Origin: Streptomyces sp. 1222.5
Lineage (GTDB): Bacteria; Actinomycetota; Actinomycetes; Streptomycetales; Streptomycetaceae
Direction: 5' to 3'
Assembly: GCF_900105245.1 (NCBI RefSeq)
Contig: NZ_FNSZ01000001.1
Location: forward strand, 372,001-436,000
DNA length: 64,000 nt
Part shown: in pieces, positions 26,674-35,853 of the stretch
Layout: each line of letters begins with the position of its first letter
How positions within the stretch are numbered: the stretch's first letter is position 1
Program-made: the position numbers and the translations under genes
The notes under the pieces: generated by a model
The model's input: only the letters and a program-made list of their open reading frames with translations
The model's database searches: none
Told to the model about the DNA's origin: nothing

Positions 26674-26849
26674 CGGAAGGCCTCCTCGGCAACGGTTCGA
26701 GAGTACGACCGCCCAATGCCGTACGCTTGTTGCGGCTCGCGACAGCCCCTCCCGATGTCGCCACTCCACGGGCATTCGCCCCGTACCTGAGTACGTTCTG
26801 AGTAGGCGCGCTCATGTGGTACGACGTGGTGCGGGACACACTCCGAACC

Positions 26850-29234
26850 ATGACACATGTTCCGCCACCGGCCGAGGAGCTGCGGCTCATCGACACCGAG
26901 CTGTGGCAACTGGACGCTCGTCGGGCCCAGTTGCTGGCGCGCCGCGCCTGGCTGGTCGCCCATCTGCCCTCGCTGTCACAACCAAGTCCGGTGCCGCCCA
27001 CGGCCTTGCCCGCACCGCACGGCCCCGAGGCCACCGCGCCGCGCGTGCAGAATGTGCTGCTGCTCCTGGGCGGCCTGCTGCTGACCATCGCGGCGGTCGC
27101 GTTCACGCTGGTCAGCTGGGGCCATCTGGAGATCGCCGGACGCTCGCTCGTGCTGGGCGCGGTCACGGTGGCCGCCCTGGCCGCCCCGCTGCCGCTGCTG
27201 GGTCGCGGTCTGCGTTCGACGGCCGAGGCGGTCGCGGGGCTGGCGCTGGCACTCACGGTGCTCGACGCCTACGCGCTGCACGCGGTCGCCCTCACCGGCG
27301 TGGACGCCACGGGGTACGCCACCGGGGCGTCGGCGGTGCTGGCGGCCGTGTGGACGGGGTACGGACGCGTGCCGCGTACGAGCACGCTGCGGCTGCCGCT
27401 TCCGGCCGCCCTCACCGCGGCGCAGCTGCCGCTCCTGCTGGGGGCGGTGGCGGCCGACGCAGGGCGGTACGGGATCACCGGCGCGCTGCTCGTGACGGCC
27501 GCGTGCGACACGGCCGTGGCGCTGCGCGCTCCGGCCGGGCCGGTGCGGATCACGGCCACGGTCGGCGCGTACGGCATGGGGGCCTGGGGAGTGCTGGGTG
27601 CTGCCCGGCTGTCGTGGACGGCGGACGGTCCGGGCGCCGGGGCCCTCGCGGCCGTGCTGCTGTTCTTCGCGGCCGGTACCGCGCTGGCGGCGGCATGGCG
27701 GGGTCGTGCCGCGGGGCACGCCGTCGGGCTGTCCGTCGCCGTCGGTCTGCTTGCCGTCGCCGCGCTCGGCGGCATCGTCCACCCGGTACTGCCGGTCGCC
27801 TGGCTGGTCCCCGCTCATCTCGTCCTGGGCACAGCACTGCTGGCTGCGATACGGGCCGTTCGGCTGCCGGAGCCGGTGCGGCGCGGCCTCGTCCTCGCCT
27901 CCGCCGCCGTGCAGGGACTGGCCGTGCTGTGGGCGCTGCCCCTGCCCACGCTGACGCTGCTGGGACCGGCCGGCTGGACGGCACGGATCTGGTCCGGAAC
28001 ACCGGGTGGTGCCCGGGAAGCCGTGTCGGCGGACGCGCCGTGGCTGTCGCAGCTGCTGACGGCGCCGCTGGTCCTGGCCGCCGTAGCGGCCGTCCTCGCA
28101 CTCGCGGTCCGCGCTACGACGTGGCGCCCGAGGGCGCTGATGGGCGCGCTGGCGCTGGGGTGGTCCGCGCTCATGGCGGTCCCGGTGGTGCTCGACGCGC
28201 CGTACCCGGCGGTGCTCGTGGTGGAGCTGCTGGCGACGGCGGCGCTGCTCGCGGCGGGGCCGTGGTCTCGGGTGACGGAGAGCGGCGGCCCGCTCCCGGC
28301 GCTGGTGCTCGCCCTCGTCACGTCGGTTTCCCTCGCGTTCCTCTCGCTGCCGACGCGGTCCGCGACCGTAGGGGTGCTCACCGCCCTGACAGTGCTCTTC
28401 GGGGCGGCGTCCCTCGGGCAGCGCCTGGTCATCGTCGCGGTCCCGGCCGCGCTCGGGTACGGCACCGCTCTGGCCTGCGCGGTGGGTACCGCGGCGGGCT
28501 GGGCACCGGAGCACACCGCGCTGCTCGTGCTCGTGGTCCCCGCCGTGGCGGCGCTGTCCGCCGCACGGGCGACCGACGCGCGGACGGCCTTGGTCACCGA
28601 GGTGACGGGAGCGGCCGCGGGGCTCCTGGCGATCGGGCTCGCGGTCGGCGATCCGGCGATGCTCTCCCTGACGCTGTCCCTGTCCGCGGTGATCGCCGCG
28701 GGTACGGCCGTGCGCGCCGACCGCCGTCCCGCCGCCTACGCGGCCACCGCGCTGTTCGCGCTGGCCGCCTGGGTGCGTCTTGCCGCCTGGGGTGTCACTG
28801 CACCTGAGGCATACACGGTGCCGGCGTCCCTCCCGGCGCTCTTGATCGGCGCGCTGAGGCGGCACCGGGATCCGCGGGTGTCGTCGTGGGTGGCGTACGG
28901 CCCCGGGCTGGCCGCCACGCTCCTGCCGAGCCTCGCTGCCGCCTGGACCGACGCGCACGCCACCCGACCGTGGCTGCTGGGCGCGGCGGCACTGCTGGTC
29001 ACCCTGGTGGGCGCCCGACACCAGCTGCGCGCACCGCTGCTGCTCGGTGGTGGGGTGCTCGTGCTGGACGCACTGCACGAACTGGCGCCCTACCTGGTGC
29101 AGATCGCCGGCTTCCTTCCCCGCTGGGTGCCGCCCGCGCTCGCAGGTCTGCTGCTGCTCGCCGTCGGCGCGACGTACGAACGGCGGCTGCGGGACGTGCG
29201 GCGGGTGCGGGACGTACTCGGCCGGATGAGCTAG
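26850..29234 (+). CDS. Large polytopic membrane protein, SCO7613 C-terminal-like family
   Basis: A 794-residue membrane protein with a short soluble N-terminal region (LRLIDTELWQLDARRAQLLA, a coiled segment at about 11-30) followed by some 18-20 hydrophobic helices rich in Ala, Leu and Val. The layout matches actinomycete proteins annotated with the SCO7613 C-terminal domain; function unknown. The start MTHVPPP at 26850 is preferred over an ATG twelve codons upstream. The TAG stop (29232-29234) lies at the border of a mobile element, whose possible target duplication overlaps it. Confidence 0.75.
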   Translation: MTHVPPPAEELRLIDTELWQLDARRAQLLARRAWLVAHLPSLSQPSPVPPTALPAPHGPEATAPRVQNVLLLLGGLLLTIAAVAFTLVSWGHLEIAGRSLVLGAVTVAALAAPLPLLGRGLRSTAEAVAGLALALTVLDAYALHAVALTGVDATGYATGASAVLAAVWTGYGRVPRTSTLRLPLPAALTAAQLPLLLGAVAADAGRYGITGALLVTAACDTAVALRAPAGPVRITATVGAYGMGAWGVLGAARLSWTADGPGAGALAAVLLFFAAGTALAAAWRGRAAGHAVGLSVAVGLLAVAALGGIVHPVLPVAWLVPAHLVLGTALLAAIRAVRLPEPVRRGLVLASAAVQGLAVLWALPLPTLTLLGPAGWTARIWSGTPGGAREAVSADAPWLSQLLTAPLVLAAVAAVLALAVRATTWRPRALMGALALGWSALMAVPVVLDAPYPAVLVVELLATAALLAAGPWSRVTESGGPLPALVLALVTSVSLAFLSLPTRSATVGVLTALTVLFGAASLGQRLVIVAVPAALGYGTALACAVGTAAGWAPEHTALLVLVVPAVAALSAARATDARTALVTEVTGAAAGLLAIGLAVGDPAMLSLTLSLSAVIAAGTAVRADRRPAAYAATALFALAAWVRLAAWGVTAPEAYTVPASLPALLIGALRRHRDPRVSSWVAYGPGLAATLLPSLAAAWTDAHATRPWLLGAAALLVTLVGARHQLRAPLLLGGGVLVLDALHELAPYLVQIAGFLPRWVPPALAGLLLLAVGATYERRLRDVRRVRDVLGRMS

Positions 29235-29235
29235 T

Positions 29236-29260
29236 CCCGTACTTCGCGGGTCGTTGATTC
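29236..29260 (+). repeat. Left inverted repeat
   Basis: About 25 bases starting CCCGTACTTCGC; pairs with 30927-30951 at about 21 of 25 positions. Confidence 0.7.
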
Positions 29261-29379
29261 GGATGGTTCGGGTCCCGGAGCGGTGTCCGGGGCGGGTTGT
29301 GGCGCGTTGGACCGGGTGTGTGGACGACTTCCCGGTCCCCCGCGGCCACGGTCTGAGTGTCAGCGCCTTCAGTGCGTGG

Positions 29380-30360
29380 TGACGTCCGTGGTGGAGAAGC
29401 GTCTGGGCGCTCTGCCTGTCGCTGGCGAGTTTCCCCGTGCATGCGCGGGTCTTCGACGGCGGGACCGCCGAGGTTTCCCAGGTCGTCGGTGCGATGAAGG
29501 ACTTGCGGAGACTGGCCGGGCCGCAGGAGTTCTTGATGGTCGCCGACGCCGAGCTGGTGTCCTACCCGCACATCGCGGCCCTGCTCGAAGCTGGGGTGCC
29601 GTTCATCGCCCCGGTCGCGGCCGCCCAGATCAAGGACGAGGTCTACGCTGTCCTCGGCCTGGAAACCGCCCGAGTGGTGGACTGGGTCCCCGACCGGGAG
29701 GCGGGCAAGAAGCCTGGCGAGCGCGAGGTCTGTCGGGTTCTGGAGGACGTCCACCACCTGGCCGGCCCTCGCAATCGCGGCCCGGTGTTCGCCCTGCGGC
29801 GGATCCTGGTCCACTCGACCGGCAACGCTGCCGGGCAGCGGGCCGCCCGCGCCAAACGCCTCGCGAAGGCGGCCGAGGACATGGACAAGCTCGCCCGAGC
29901 CGCCGGCGGACGCCACTACAAGACGGCGGAGAAGGTTGCCGCCCGCGCCGGAGTGATCGCCGCCAAGCGTCGCGTGACCGCCTGCCTGCGCCGGCAGGTC
30001 CGTGAGGACGAGGCGGGCGCCCCGCCCTGGAGCGGGGCTTCGACCAGGACGTGCTCGACGCCGAAGCGAAGGCTGACGGCTGGTACGCGCTGATCACCCC
30101 GCTCATCGCCGAGCAGGCCGACCCCGCCCAGGTGCTGATTCGGTACAAGGGCCAGGGCGCGGTCGAACGCCGCTACGCGGACTTCAAAGGCCCGCTCGCC
30201 GTCACGCCACTCTTCGTCCAGCACAACCGCCGCGCCGCCGCCCTGATCCAGGTGATCTGCCTCGCGCTGCTGGTCTTCTGCCTGATCGAGCGGCAGGTCA
30301 GACGCGCCCTGGGCCCCGACCAGACCATGGCCGGGCTCTACCCGGACAACCGCACGACCT
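29380..30360 (+). pseudogene. IS1634-family transposase remnant
   Basis: Clear IS1634 (IS4-superfamily) homology: HARVFDGGTAEVSQV, FLMVADAELVSYPHIAALLE (catalytic Asp region), ARAGVIAAKRRVTACLRR, then in another frame ADGWYALITPL, RYKGQGAVERRYADFKGPL (catalytic Glu region) and FCLIERQVRRALG. The first 150 or so residues are missing, frames change near 29435 and 30030, and the C-terminal end is cut after LYPDNRTT by the acetyltransferase gene. Not functional. Confidence 0.8.
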
Positions 30361-30372
30361 ACACTCTCCGTT

Positions 30373-30936
30373 GTGACAGCCGTGGAGTCAGTGATCCGCC
30401 CAGCGGTCCCGGCCGACCTGAGCGCCGTGGCCGAGATCTTCACGCACTATGTCCGCCACACCGTGATCACCTTCGAGGAGACCCCTCCACCGGTGGCCGC
30501 CTGGCACCAGCGGCTCGACGACCTCACCGCACAGGGCCTGCCCTTCCTGGTCGCCGAACTGTCGGGCGAAGTCGTGGGCTATGCCTACGCAGCCCCGTGG
30601 CGTCCCAAGCCCGCCTATCGGCACACCGTCGAGAACTCGATCTTCCTCGCCCCCCGCCGGACGGGCCAAGGTCTCGGTGGCGCCCTGCTGGAAGCCCTAC
30701 TGACCGCCTGTGCCCGGACGCACGTACGACAGATGATCGCCGTCATCGCCGACGCCGGCACCGACGCGTCGGTCACACTGCACCGCCGTTTCGGCTTCGC
30801 CGACGTGGGCCGGCTGGCTGCCGTCGGCTACAAGCATGACCGCTGGATCGACACCGTACTGATGCAACGAACGCTTGGCCACACACCGGCAAGCCCACAC
30901 CCGGACTCAACGGAGATCACAGACCTGAATCGGTGA
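30373..30936 (+). CDS. GNAT acetyltransferase, phosphinothricin-acetyltransferase-like (mobile-element passenger)
   Basis: A 187-residue acetyltransferase of the PAT/bar group: IRPAVPADLSAVAEIFTHYV and TVITFEETPP at the N-terminus, YRHTVENSIFLAPRRTGQGL (acetyl-CoA loop, about residues 80-100), then FGFADVGRLAAVGYKHDRWI and a VLMQRTL end. Family members acetylate phosphinothricin or similar amino-acid antimetabolites; the substrate here is inferred. The start is a GTG without a ribosome binding site, preceded by TACACT, so a leaderless transcript is possible. The last 20 or so residues are read from mobile-element sequence and the stop lies inside the right inverted repeat. Confidence 0.8.
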   Translation: MTAVESVIRPAVPADLSAVAEIFTHYVRHTVITFEETPPPVAAWHQRLDDLTAQGLPFLVAELSGEVVGYAYAAPWRPKPAYRHTVENSIFLAPRRTGQGLGGALLEALLTACARTHVRQMIAVIADAGTDASVTLHRRFGFADVGRLAAVGYKHDRWIDTVLMQRTLGHTPASPHPDSTEITDLNR

Positions 30937-30951
30937 CCTGCGAAGTACGGG
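30927..30951 (-). repeat. Right inverted repeat
   Basis: Complement of the left repeat at 29236-29260; overlaps the last codons of the acetyltransferase gene. Confidence 0.7.
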
Positions 30952-31077
30952 GCTGGTGGTGCTTCGTCAGGTTGGGTGTCCACACGTCGGCAGCGGGCCG
31001 CATCCGGTCCCAGCTCGCGGATGCCTTCGGAGAACACCGTTGTGGCATGGGGGAAGGTCCCCGTGTCGTCGTTCCAC

Positions 31078-31716
31078 TCAGGCGGTGGCTGTCAGCGGGG
31101 CATGGGCACTGGCTTCCCAGACAAAGTCGTCCAGATCCTTGCAGGGGCCGGCAACGCCGGAGAGCAGGAGTCGATGCGATCCGGTGCCCTCGGCGGAGAC
31201 GCCCACGTCCTTGGCGAGACCGCGGCGCTTGTACAGACCGAGCTTGACGTGGCCGGCGTCGGTGGCGAACTCGACGTACTTGCCGCCGAAGCTCTTGCCC
31301 ACCCTCAGTCCCCGCTCTGCGTAGAACTGCTTGGTGGCCTTCACGTCCTCGACGCCCAGCAGGACCACGAACTCGTCGAAGTCCCGGGAGACCGGGCCGG
31401 TGTCCTTCTTCGACGACGTCGCGATCTTCACGATCGTGCCGTCCGGGGCCTGGACGACGCCGCCGTAGCCCCACAGCGACTTCGAGGCGGCCTTGAGGGA
31501 GGTGGCACCGGCGTCCAGAGCCGCCTTGATGAGAGCGTCGGCGTTGCCGGGCTGGGACACCACCAGCGACAGGGTGAAGCCGCGGAATCCTGTCGTAGGG
31601 GTCCCGGACGCCCGCAGGCGCAGGTGCGGCGAGTCGGGCCCCAGAAGGGCGGAGTAGAAGCGGTTGGCCGCCGCGAGGTCGGCCACTTCCAGGATGACGG
31701 CGTCGATGGAGTTCAT
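31078..31716 (-). CDS. VOC (glyoxalase/bleomycin-resistance) family protein, two half-domains
   Basis: A 212-residue protein starting MNSIDAVILEVADLAAANRF. It contains two VOC repeats: residues about 3-100 (ending GGVVQAPDGTIVKIATSSK) and about 115-205 (DEFVVLLGVEDVKATKQFYA to HRLLLSGVAG). Two repeats form one metal-binding cavity in this fold. Members include glyoxalases, dioxygenases and drug-binding resistance proteins; substrate unknown. Followed on the same strand by nothing recognisable; the LLM oxidoreductase gene lies 71 bases upstream, so they may be cotranscribed. Confidence 0.85.
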   Translation of the reverse strand: MNSIDAVILEVADLAAANRFYSALLGPDSPHLRLRASGTPTTGFRGFTLSLVVSQPGNADALIKAALDAGATSLKAASKSLWGYGGVVQAPDGTIVKIATSSKKDTGPVSRDFDEFVVLLGVEDVKATKQFYAERGLRVGKSFGGKYVEFATDAGHVKLGLYKRRGLAKDVGVSAEGTGSHRLLLSGVAGPCKDLDDFVWEASAHAPLTATA

Positions 31717-31787
31717 GCCGTCGACGTTACGGGCGGCGGGGCAACCGGTGCTTCTCGAAAACTGACCGATCGGCCCGCCGACCTTGA

Positions 31788-32651
31788 TCAGATCACCGGC
31801 GGTCCCGCTTCGATCCGGCGCAGCACCGGAGGGAGGCGGTCCAGCCCGGGGCCGGTCTGTATCTGTCGCTCGTCCCACCAGGTGGCACCGGCGTCGTACA
31901 GGGGACCGATCACGTCCCTGGCCTTCGCCGCGTCCGGGGGCGTGGCACCGCCGAGCACGCACTCGAAGGGGCGCTCGGCCTCGGCTGTGCGGTGCTTGCG
32001 CACATAGGCGACCAGCTCGCGTACGTCCGACACGTCCGGCACGTGACCGTGCCGCGCCGTCTCGAAGAGCGGCACCGCGCCGTCCCACCGCGCTGCCCGC
32101 CGCATGGGCGCACGACGCGGCCAGAACCCGCCGATCCACACCGGCGGTCCGGGCCGTTGCACGGTGGCGGGCAGCAGCGTCACGTCGCGTACCTCGTAGT
32201 GCCGGCCGTGGTGGTTCACCGGTTCGCCGGACCAGAGGCGGGGCAGCAGTTCCAGCCCCTCGTCCAGCCGCTCGGCGAGGACACGCGGCTCGGCGGTGTC
32301 ACCGAAGCTACGGTATTCGTCCTCGATGGGGCCGCCCAGACCGGCGGCGAAGATCACCCGGCCGCCGCTCAGGTGGTCGAGGGTGGCCACCTGGCGGGCC
32401 AGTTGCTGCGGACGGTAGCGGGGAACCGGCGTCAGCAGCGTGCCCAGTCGGATCCGGGAGGTGGCCAGCGCCGCCGCGGTCAACAGCATCCAGGGGTCTG
32501 CGAAGGGACGCCCTTGGTGCTGTCGGTGCAGTACGTGGTCCCAGACGAACAGACCGTCCCAGCCGGCCTGTTCGGCGGCAGCCGCGACGGTCGCGACCTT
32601 ACGGGGGTCGGCGAATTCACCGAAGTTCGGGATGTTGACGGAGAAGCGCAT
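31788..32651 (-). CDS. LLM-class flavin/F420-dependent oxidoreductase
   Basis: A 287-residue luciferase-like monooxygenase-fold enzyme starting MRFSVNIPNFGEFADPR. Markers are AAAAEQAGWDGLFVWDHVL (about 22-40), SRIRLGTLLTPVPRYRPQQL, ARQVATLDHLSGGRVIFAAG (about 88-107) and PPVWIGGFWPRRAPMRRAAR (about 167-186). It probably uses F420 or FMN to oxidise or reduce an unknown substrate. It shares strand and close spacing with the downstream VOC gene. Confidence 0.85.
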   Translation of the reverse strand: MRFSVNIPNFGEFADPRKVATVAAAAEQAGWDGLFVWDHVLHRQHQGRPFADPWMLLTAAALATSRIRLGTLLTPVPRYRPQQLARQVATLDHLSGGRVIFAAGLGGPIEDEYRSFGDTAEPRVLAERLDEGLELLPRLWSGEPVNHHGRHYEVRDVTLLPATVQRPGPPVWIGGFWPRRAPMRRAARWDGAVPLFETARHGHVPDVSDVRELVAYVRKHRTAEAERPFECVLGGATPPDAAKARDVIGPLYDAGATWWDERQIQTGPGLDRLPPVLRRIEAGPPVI

Positions 32652-33051
32652 CCCACCAGGTTGCGCAGTCGGGCGCAATGCGGCAACCGGACGTACATAC
32701 ATGCGGCTTGAACGTGCGATACGAGCCGCACAGGGGGTGTTGCACTCGGCCGTCGAGCGCGCTCGCCAAGACCGCTCGACGTTGGTCGCACCTACGTGAC
32801 CGGGAACAACCGGAGAGCTGTTTCACTGCCATCGCCGCGTCCTCGCCCTCGCTCTCGCACAACCAGTTCGCCGTCGTCATCGACGGCGAACTCTGGAGCA
32901 ACCCCGTCGTGACCCGGCACGGGTGGGGTTGCGGCGGGCAGCGAAGGTGGCAAGGTGGTCCGGGCTCAGGAACTGTTCGTCGGCTGGGGCAGTCCCGCTC
33001 ACGCAGCACGTACGCCTCGACCACATTCGCGTCACCCGCGAAGGAGACACA
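32652..33051. other. Intergenic stretch with a possible SecD-like remnant
   Basis: About 400 bases before the methyltransferase gene. Around 32815-32915 a plus-strand frame reads FTAIAASSPSLSHNQFAVVI followed by DGELWSNPVV, resembling the SecD/SecDF P1-head pattern (AxVLDGxVxSAPxV), but with no start or other conserved parts. It may be the tail of a lost gene. Otherwise promoter region. Confidence 0.3.
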
Positions 33052-34263
33052 GTGCCCGCTGAGGACATCAACGCACGAGCCTGGACACTCTACGGGCAGC
33101 GCCAGCTCGCCCGCTCCTACCTGCCGCCCATCCCCGATCGACTGTCCTGGGCACCGTGGGAAGGGGTGGGGCCCGGTGCCGAGATCCTCGGCGACATCGC
33201 CGGCCGTCGCGTCCTGGACATCGGCTCCGGCGCCGGCCACCATGCCGTGCACCTCGCCCAGGCCCACGGTGCGCGCGTCATCGGGATCGAGCTGTCGCCC
33301 ACCCAGTACGAGCGCGCCGTCTCCGCTCACGCGGGCGTCGCAGGCGTGGAGTTCGTCCGGGCAGACCTGGTCGACCACCTCGCCGGGGCCGAGCCCTTCG
33401 ATGCCGCATACGCCATCGGCACCCTGGCGTTCCTCGACCCGCACCGCTCCCTGCCCGCGATCCGTGACGGCCTGCGCCCCGGGGCTCCGCTGATCCTCTC
33501 GCTCCTGCACACCGACCTGTACGACCGCGGCCCGTCCACCGAGGTCGTGCCACGCGAGCAGTTCATCCGGCTCAGGGACGATCCGCCACTGCCCACCCAG
33601 ATGTGGGTTCTGGCGCCCCACTTGTGGGAGGACCTGCTCACCGAGTACGGCTTCCGCGTCGAGGCAATCGACCTGCTGCGCCATCCCGACCGTAGCGAGC
33701 GGGTCGTGCAGCAGCTCATCCGGGCCCGCCGCCTCGCCGTCCGGCCCGCACGTCTCTCCAGCCGCCCTCGCACCGGGCTGCCTCCGACGCCGCACGCGGC
33801 CATCGGTGTCGGGACGATCCTTCTCGGCGAGCAGGGTCTGCTGCTCGGTCGCCACAGGCGCGGCACCATCGAACTGCCCGGCGGTACCGTCGAGGCCGGG
33901 GAGTCCTTCGAAGCGGCTGCTGTCCGCGAACTCCGCGAGGAGACCGGCCTGATCGCCAGCCCCGAAGACGTCGAACTTCTGGGCACGCTCGTCGACCACG
34001 CCGGAGGCATCGTGCGCGTCACAGTGGGCGCCGTGGTCGGCGCGTGGGAGGGCCGACCCGCCACGCAACCGGACGAGAGCGTAGGCGACTGGGCCTGGTA
34101 TCCCCTGGACCAGCTGCCCGACGGCCTCTTCGTGTGCAGCGCGCAGATCCTCACGGCCTGGCGCCCCGGCCTGCCCATCGACCACTCCCCGGCGCACTTC
34201 ACGCCCTTCGCCACCTACCACACCCCTCAGTCCGCTACGCCCCTGACGGACCGCTTCGCGTGA
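33052..34263 (+). CDS. Bifunctional SAM-dependent methyltransferase / NUDIX hydrolase
   Basis: A 403-residue two-domain fusion starting at GTG 33052 with AAGGAG upstream. Residues about 40-200 form a class I methyltransferase: motif I RVLDIGSGAGHHAVHLAQ (53-70), acidic loop VIGIELS, and FDAAYAIGTLAFLDP (motif IV area). Residues about 248-375 form a NUDIX domain with a complete box (LPGGTVEAGESF, then REETGLI, about 275-301). The methyltransferase probably acts on a small molecule, and the NUDIX domain hydrolyses a nucleoside diphosphate derivative; their metabolic link is unknown. Such fusions recur in Streptomyces. Confidence 0.9.
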   Translation: MPAEDINARAWTLYGQRQLARSYLPPIPDRLSWAPWEGVGPGAEILGDIAGRRVLDIGSGAGHHAVHLAQAHGARVIGIELSPTQYERAVSAHAGVAGVEFVRADLVDHLAGAEPFDAAYAIGTLAFLDPHRSLPAIRDGLRPGAPLILSLLHTDLYDRGPSTEVVPREQFIRLRDDPPLPTQMWVLAPHLWEDLLTEYGFRVEAIDLLRHPDRSERVVQQLIRARRLAVRPARLSSRPRTGLPPTPHAAIGVGTILLGEQGLLLGRHRRGTIELPGGTVEAGESFEAAAVRELREETGLIASPEDVELLGTLVDHAGGIVRVTVGAVVGAWEGRPATQPDESVGDWAWYPLDQLPDGLFVCSAQILTAWRPGLPIDHSPAHFTPFATYHTPQSATPLTDRFA

Positions 34264-34324
34264 GGACCGACGCGCAGCCAAATGGGCTTGAGTCTCCAGT
34301 AGATGGAGACGGCAGAGTGAGGGC

Positions 34325-35263
34325 ATGGACGTTACGACCCTCTGCTCGATCGGGGAGCTGTCTCGGCGGACCGGCTTGTCCGTGAGGACCATCCGGTTCT
34401 ACTCCGACGCGGGGGTGGTGGCGCCGACCACCCGAAGCCCCGCCGGTTATCGGCTCTACGACCTCGACGCACTGCTTCGCCTGGAACTCCTCCGCACACT
34501 GCGCGAACTGGGCATGGACCTGGCCACGATTCAACAGGTCCTGGACCGCGAGCTCTCGCTGGCGGACGTCGCAGCGGCACACGCCGACGCCCTAGATGTC
34601 CAGCTCCGAGTGCTCCAGCTGCGTCGGAGTGTTCTGCGAGTCGTGGCCCGCCGGGGCTCCGATCCGGAGGAGATCAAGCTCATGCACAGGCTCACGCAGT
34701 TGTCCGCCGACGAACGCCGCCGTTTGATCGACGAGTTCCTGGACGGAACCTTCGGCACAGCGGATGCCGATCAGGCCGCGGTGGCCATGATCCGCGCCGC
34801 CACTCCCGACCTGCCCGACGACCCGTCCGACGAGCAGGTCGCCGCGTGGGTGGAACTCGCCGAGCTGGTCGGCGACGAGGACTTCCGGGCCCGGATGCGC
34901 CGTACGGCCGTACGCCAGGCCGCCGGGCGCCCGCTCCACATCGAGAGCGAAGCCGGCGAGGACCTGACGGACTTCACCCGCCAGAAGGTGGCCGAGGCCA
35001 TGGAGGCGGGCATCGACCCGCTCAGCGACAGGGCCGTACCCATCATCGACGATCTTGTGCACCGCTTCGCCAGGGTGTTCACGCGCACCCCCGACAGGGC
35101 ATTCCGGAACTGGATGGCCCAGCAGTTCGAGGAGGCTCACGACCCCCAGGTCGACCGGTACTGGCGGCTGGTGTGGATCGTCAACGGCTGGGAGGTGGTC
35201 CCCGGCCTGACCCCGGTGTACCCCTGGCTCGTCCAAGCCCTGCGCAACGACGACGCCGCCTAG
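34325..35263 (+). CDS. MerR-family transcriptional regulator
   Basis: A 312-residue regulator. Residues 5-75 are a MerR DNA-binding domain: SIGELSRRTGLSVRTIRFYS, then APTTRSPAGYRLYDLDALLR; a long helix follows (about 75-110). The C-terminal 180 residues are not a known metal- or TipA-type sensor; they contain WVELAELVGDEDFRARMRRT and FARVFTRTPDRAFRNWMAQQ, and presumably bind an unknown ligand. It follows the methyltransferase-NUDIX gene by about 60 bases and may control it. Confidence 0.85.
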   Translation: MDVTTLCSIGELSRRTGLSVRTIRFYSDAGVVAPTTRSPAGYRLYDLDALLRLELLRTLRELGMDLATIQQVLDRELSLADVAAAHADALDVQLRVLQLRRSVLRVVARRGSDPEEIKLMHRLTQLSADERRRLIDEFLDGTFGTADADQAAVAMIRAATPDLPDDPSDEQVAAWVELAELVGDEDFRARMRRTAVRQAAGRPLHIESEAGEDLTDFTRQKVAEAMEAGIDPLSDRAVPIIDDLVHRFARVFTRTPDRAFRNWMAQQFEEAHDPQVDRYWRLVWIVNGWEVVPGLTPVYPWLVQALRNDDAA

Positions 35264-35308
35264 GCCGTGTATCGAAAGCGGATCCTGAGCTGTGAATGAT
35301 CTCGGTTC

Positions 35309-35485
35309 ATGGGTCGGGGAGATCTCACGGACGAACAGTGGGCGGTGCCGGAGCCGTTGTTGCCGAAGGGCACGAGGGTCGGGCGGCCACCCATCTGGCC
35401 TCGGCGGCAGTTGATCGACGGCATGCGGTCCCGGGTCCGGACCGGTGTTCCGTGGCGGGACGTGCCCGTCGAGTACGGACCTCGG
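35309..35485 (+). pseudogene. IS5-family transposase, N-terminal fragment
   Basis: ATG at 35309 opens GRGDLTDEQWAVPEPLLPKG and ends with MRSRVRTGVPWRDVPVEYGP, the conserved start of many Streptomyces IS5 transposases. Homology stops at about 35485, where unrelated sequence begins, so only some 58 residues remain. Confidence 0.75.
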
Positions 35486-35853
35486 CACCCTGGGATACGT
35501 GGTGGAGGACGCGGCCCGCCCCGGGACGGCACTCGTCGTGGAGACCGGTCGACCGGCCGTCAAGGAACCGGACCCGGTGCCGGCCGAGCTCGTCCTGCCA
35601 CGCGAGGTCACCGCGGGAAATCCGGGCCGCGCGGTCGAGCGGCTGGACGCCCCGCTCCGGCGGCTCGCCGTTCGAGCCACGCCTTTCAGCCGCCGGCTGA
35701 CGGAGACGGAGCGCCGGAGGGTCCAAGAAATGGTTTGCCGACCCGGTGGCTGTGTGTCACCGTTCGGCCTGGACCGGCAGTTGATCATCGGCGGCCGGTC
35801 GATGTCGACATGTCGGCGGCCTCTCGGGGATCCACCGGAGAGCTGACGAAACG
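35486..35853. other. Unassigned sequence between IS fragment and TipAS-like gene
   Basis: About 370 bases. A plus-strand frame (about 35486-35690) has protein-like composition (LGTLGYVVEDAARPGTALVV, PAELVLPREVTAGN), but no start signal and no family could be named. It may be the 3' fragment of a gene cut by the IS insertion. Confidence 0.25.

Larger units (their letters stand above)
29230..30957 (+). mobile_element. Decayed IS1634-like element carrying an acetyltransferase gene
   Basis: The element proper is 29236-30951, bounded by imperfect inverted repeats of about 25 bases (outer core CCCGTACTTCGC). Flanking hexamers GCTAGT (29230-29235) and GCTGGT (30952-30957) match at five of six positions, as expected for a target duplication. 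Inside lie a deleted, frameshifted transposase and a complete GNAT gene whose stop codon is within the right repeat. It resembles a transporter IS with a passenger gene, now unable to move on its own. Confidence 0.65.

Noticed and set aside
26976..29078. A 700-residue minus-strand open frame opposite the large membrane-protein gene
   Set aside because: Its composition (Arg/Gln/Gly-rich, no hydrophobic core, no start signal) is that of an antisense shadow; the plus strand encodes a convincing membrane protein.
32815..32915. SecD-like P1 motif as a gene
   Set aside because: Only one short motif is present, without start, membrane helices or other conserved regions; recorded only as a possible remnant.
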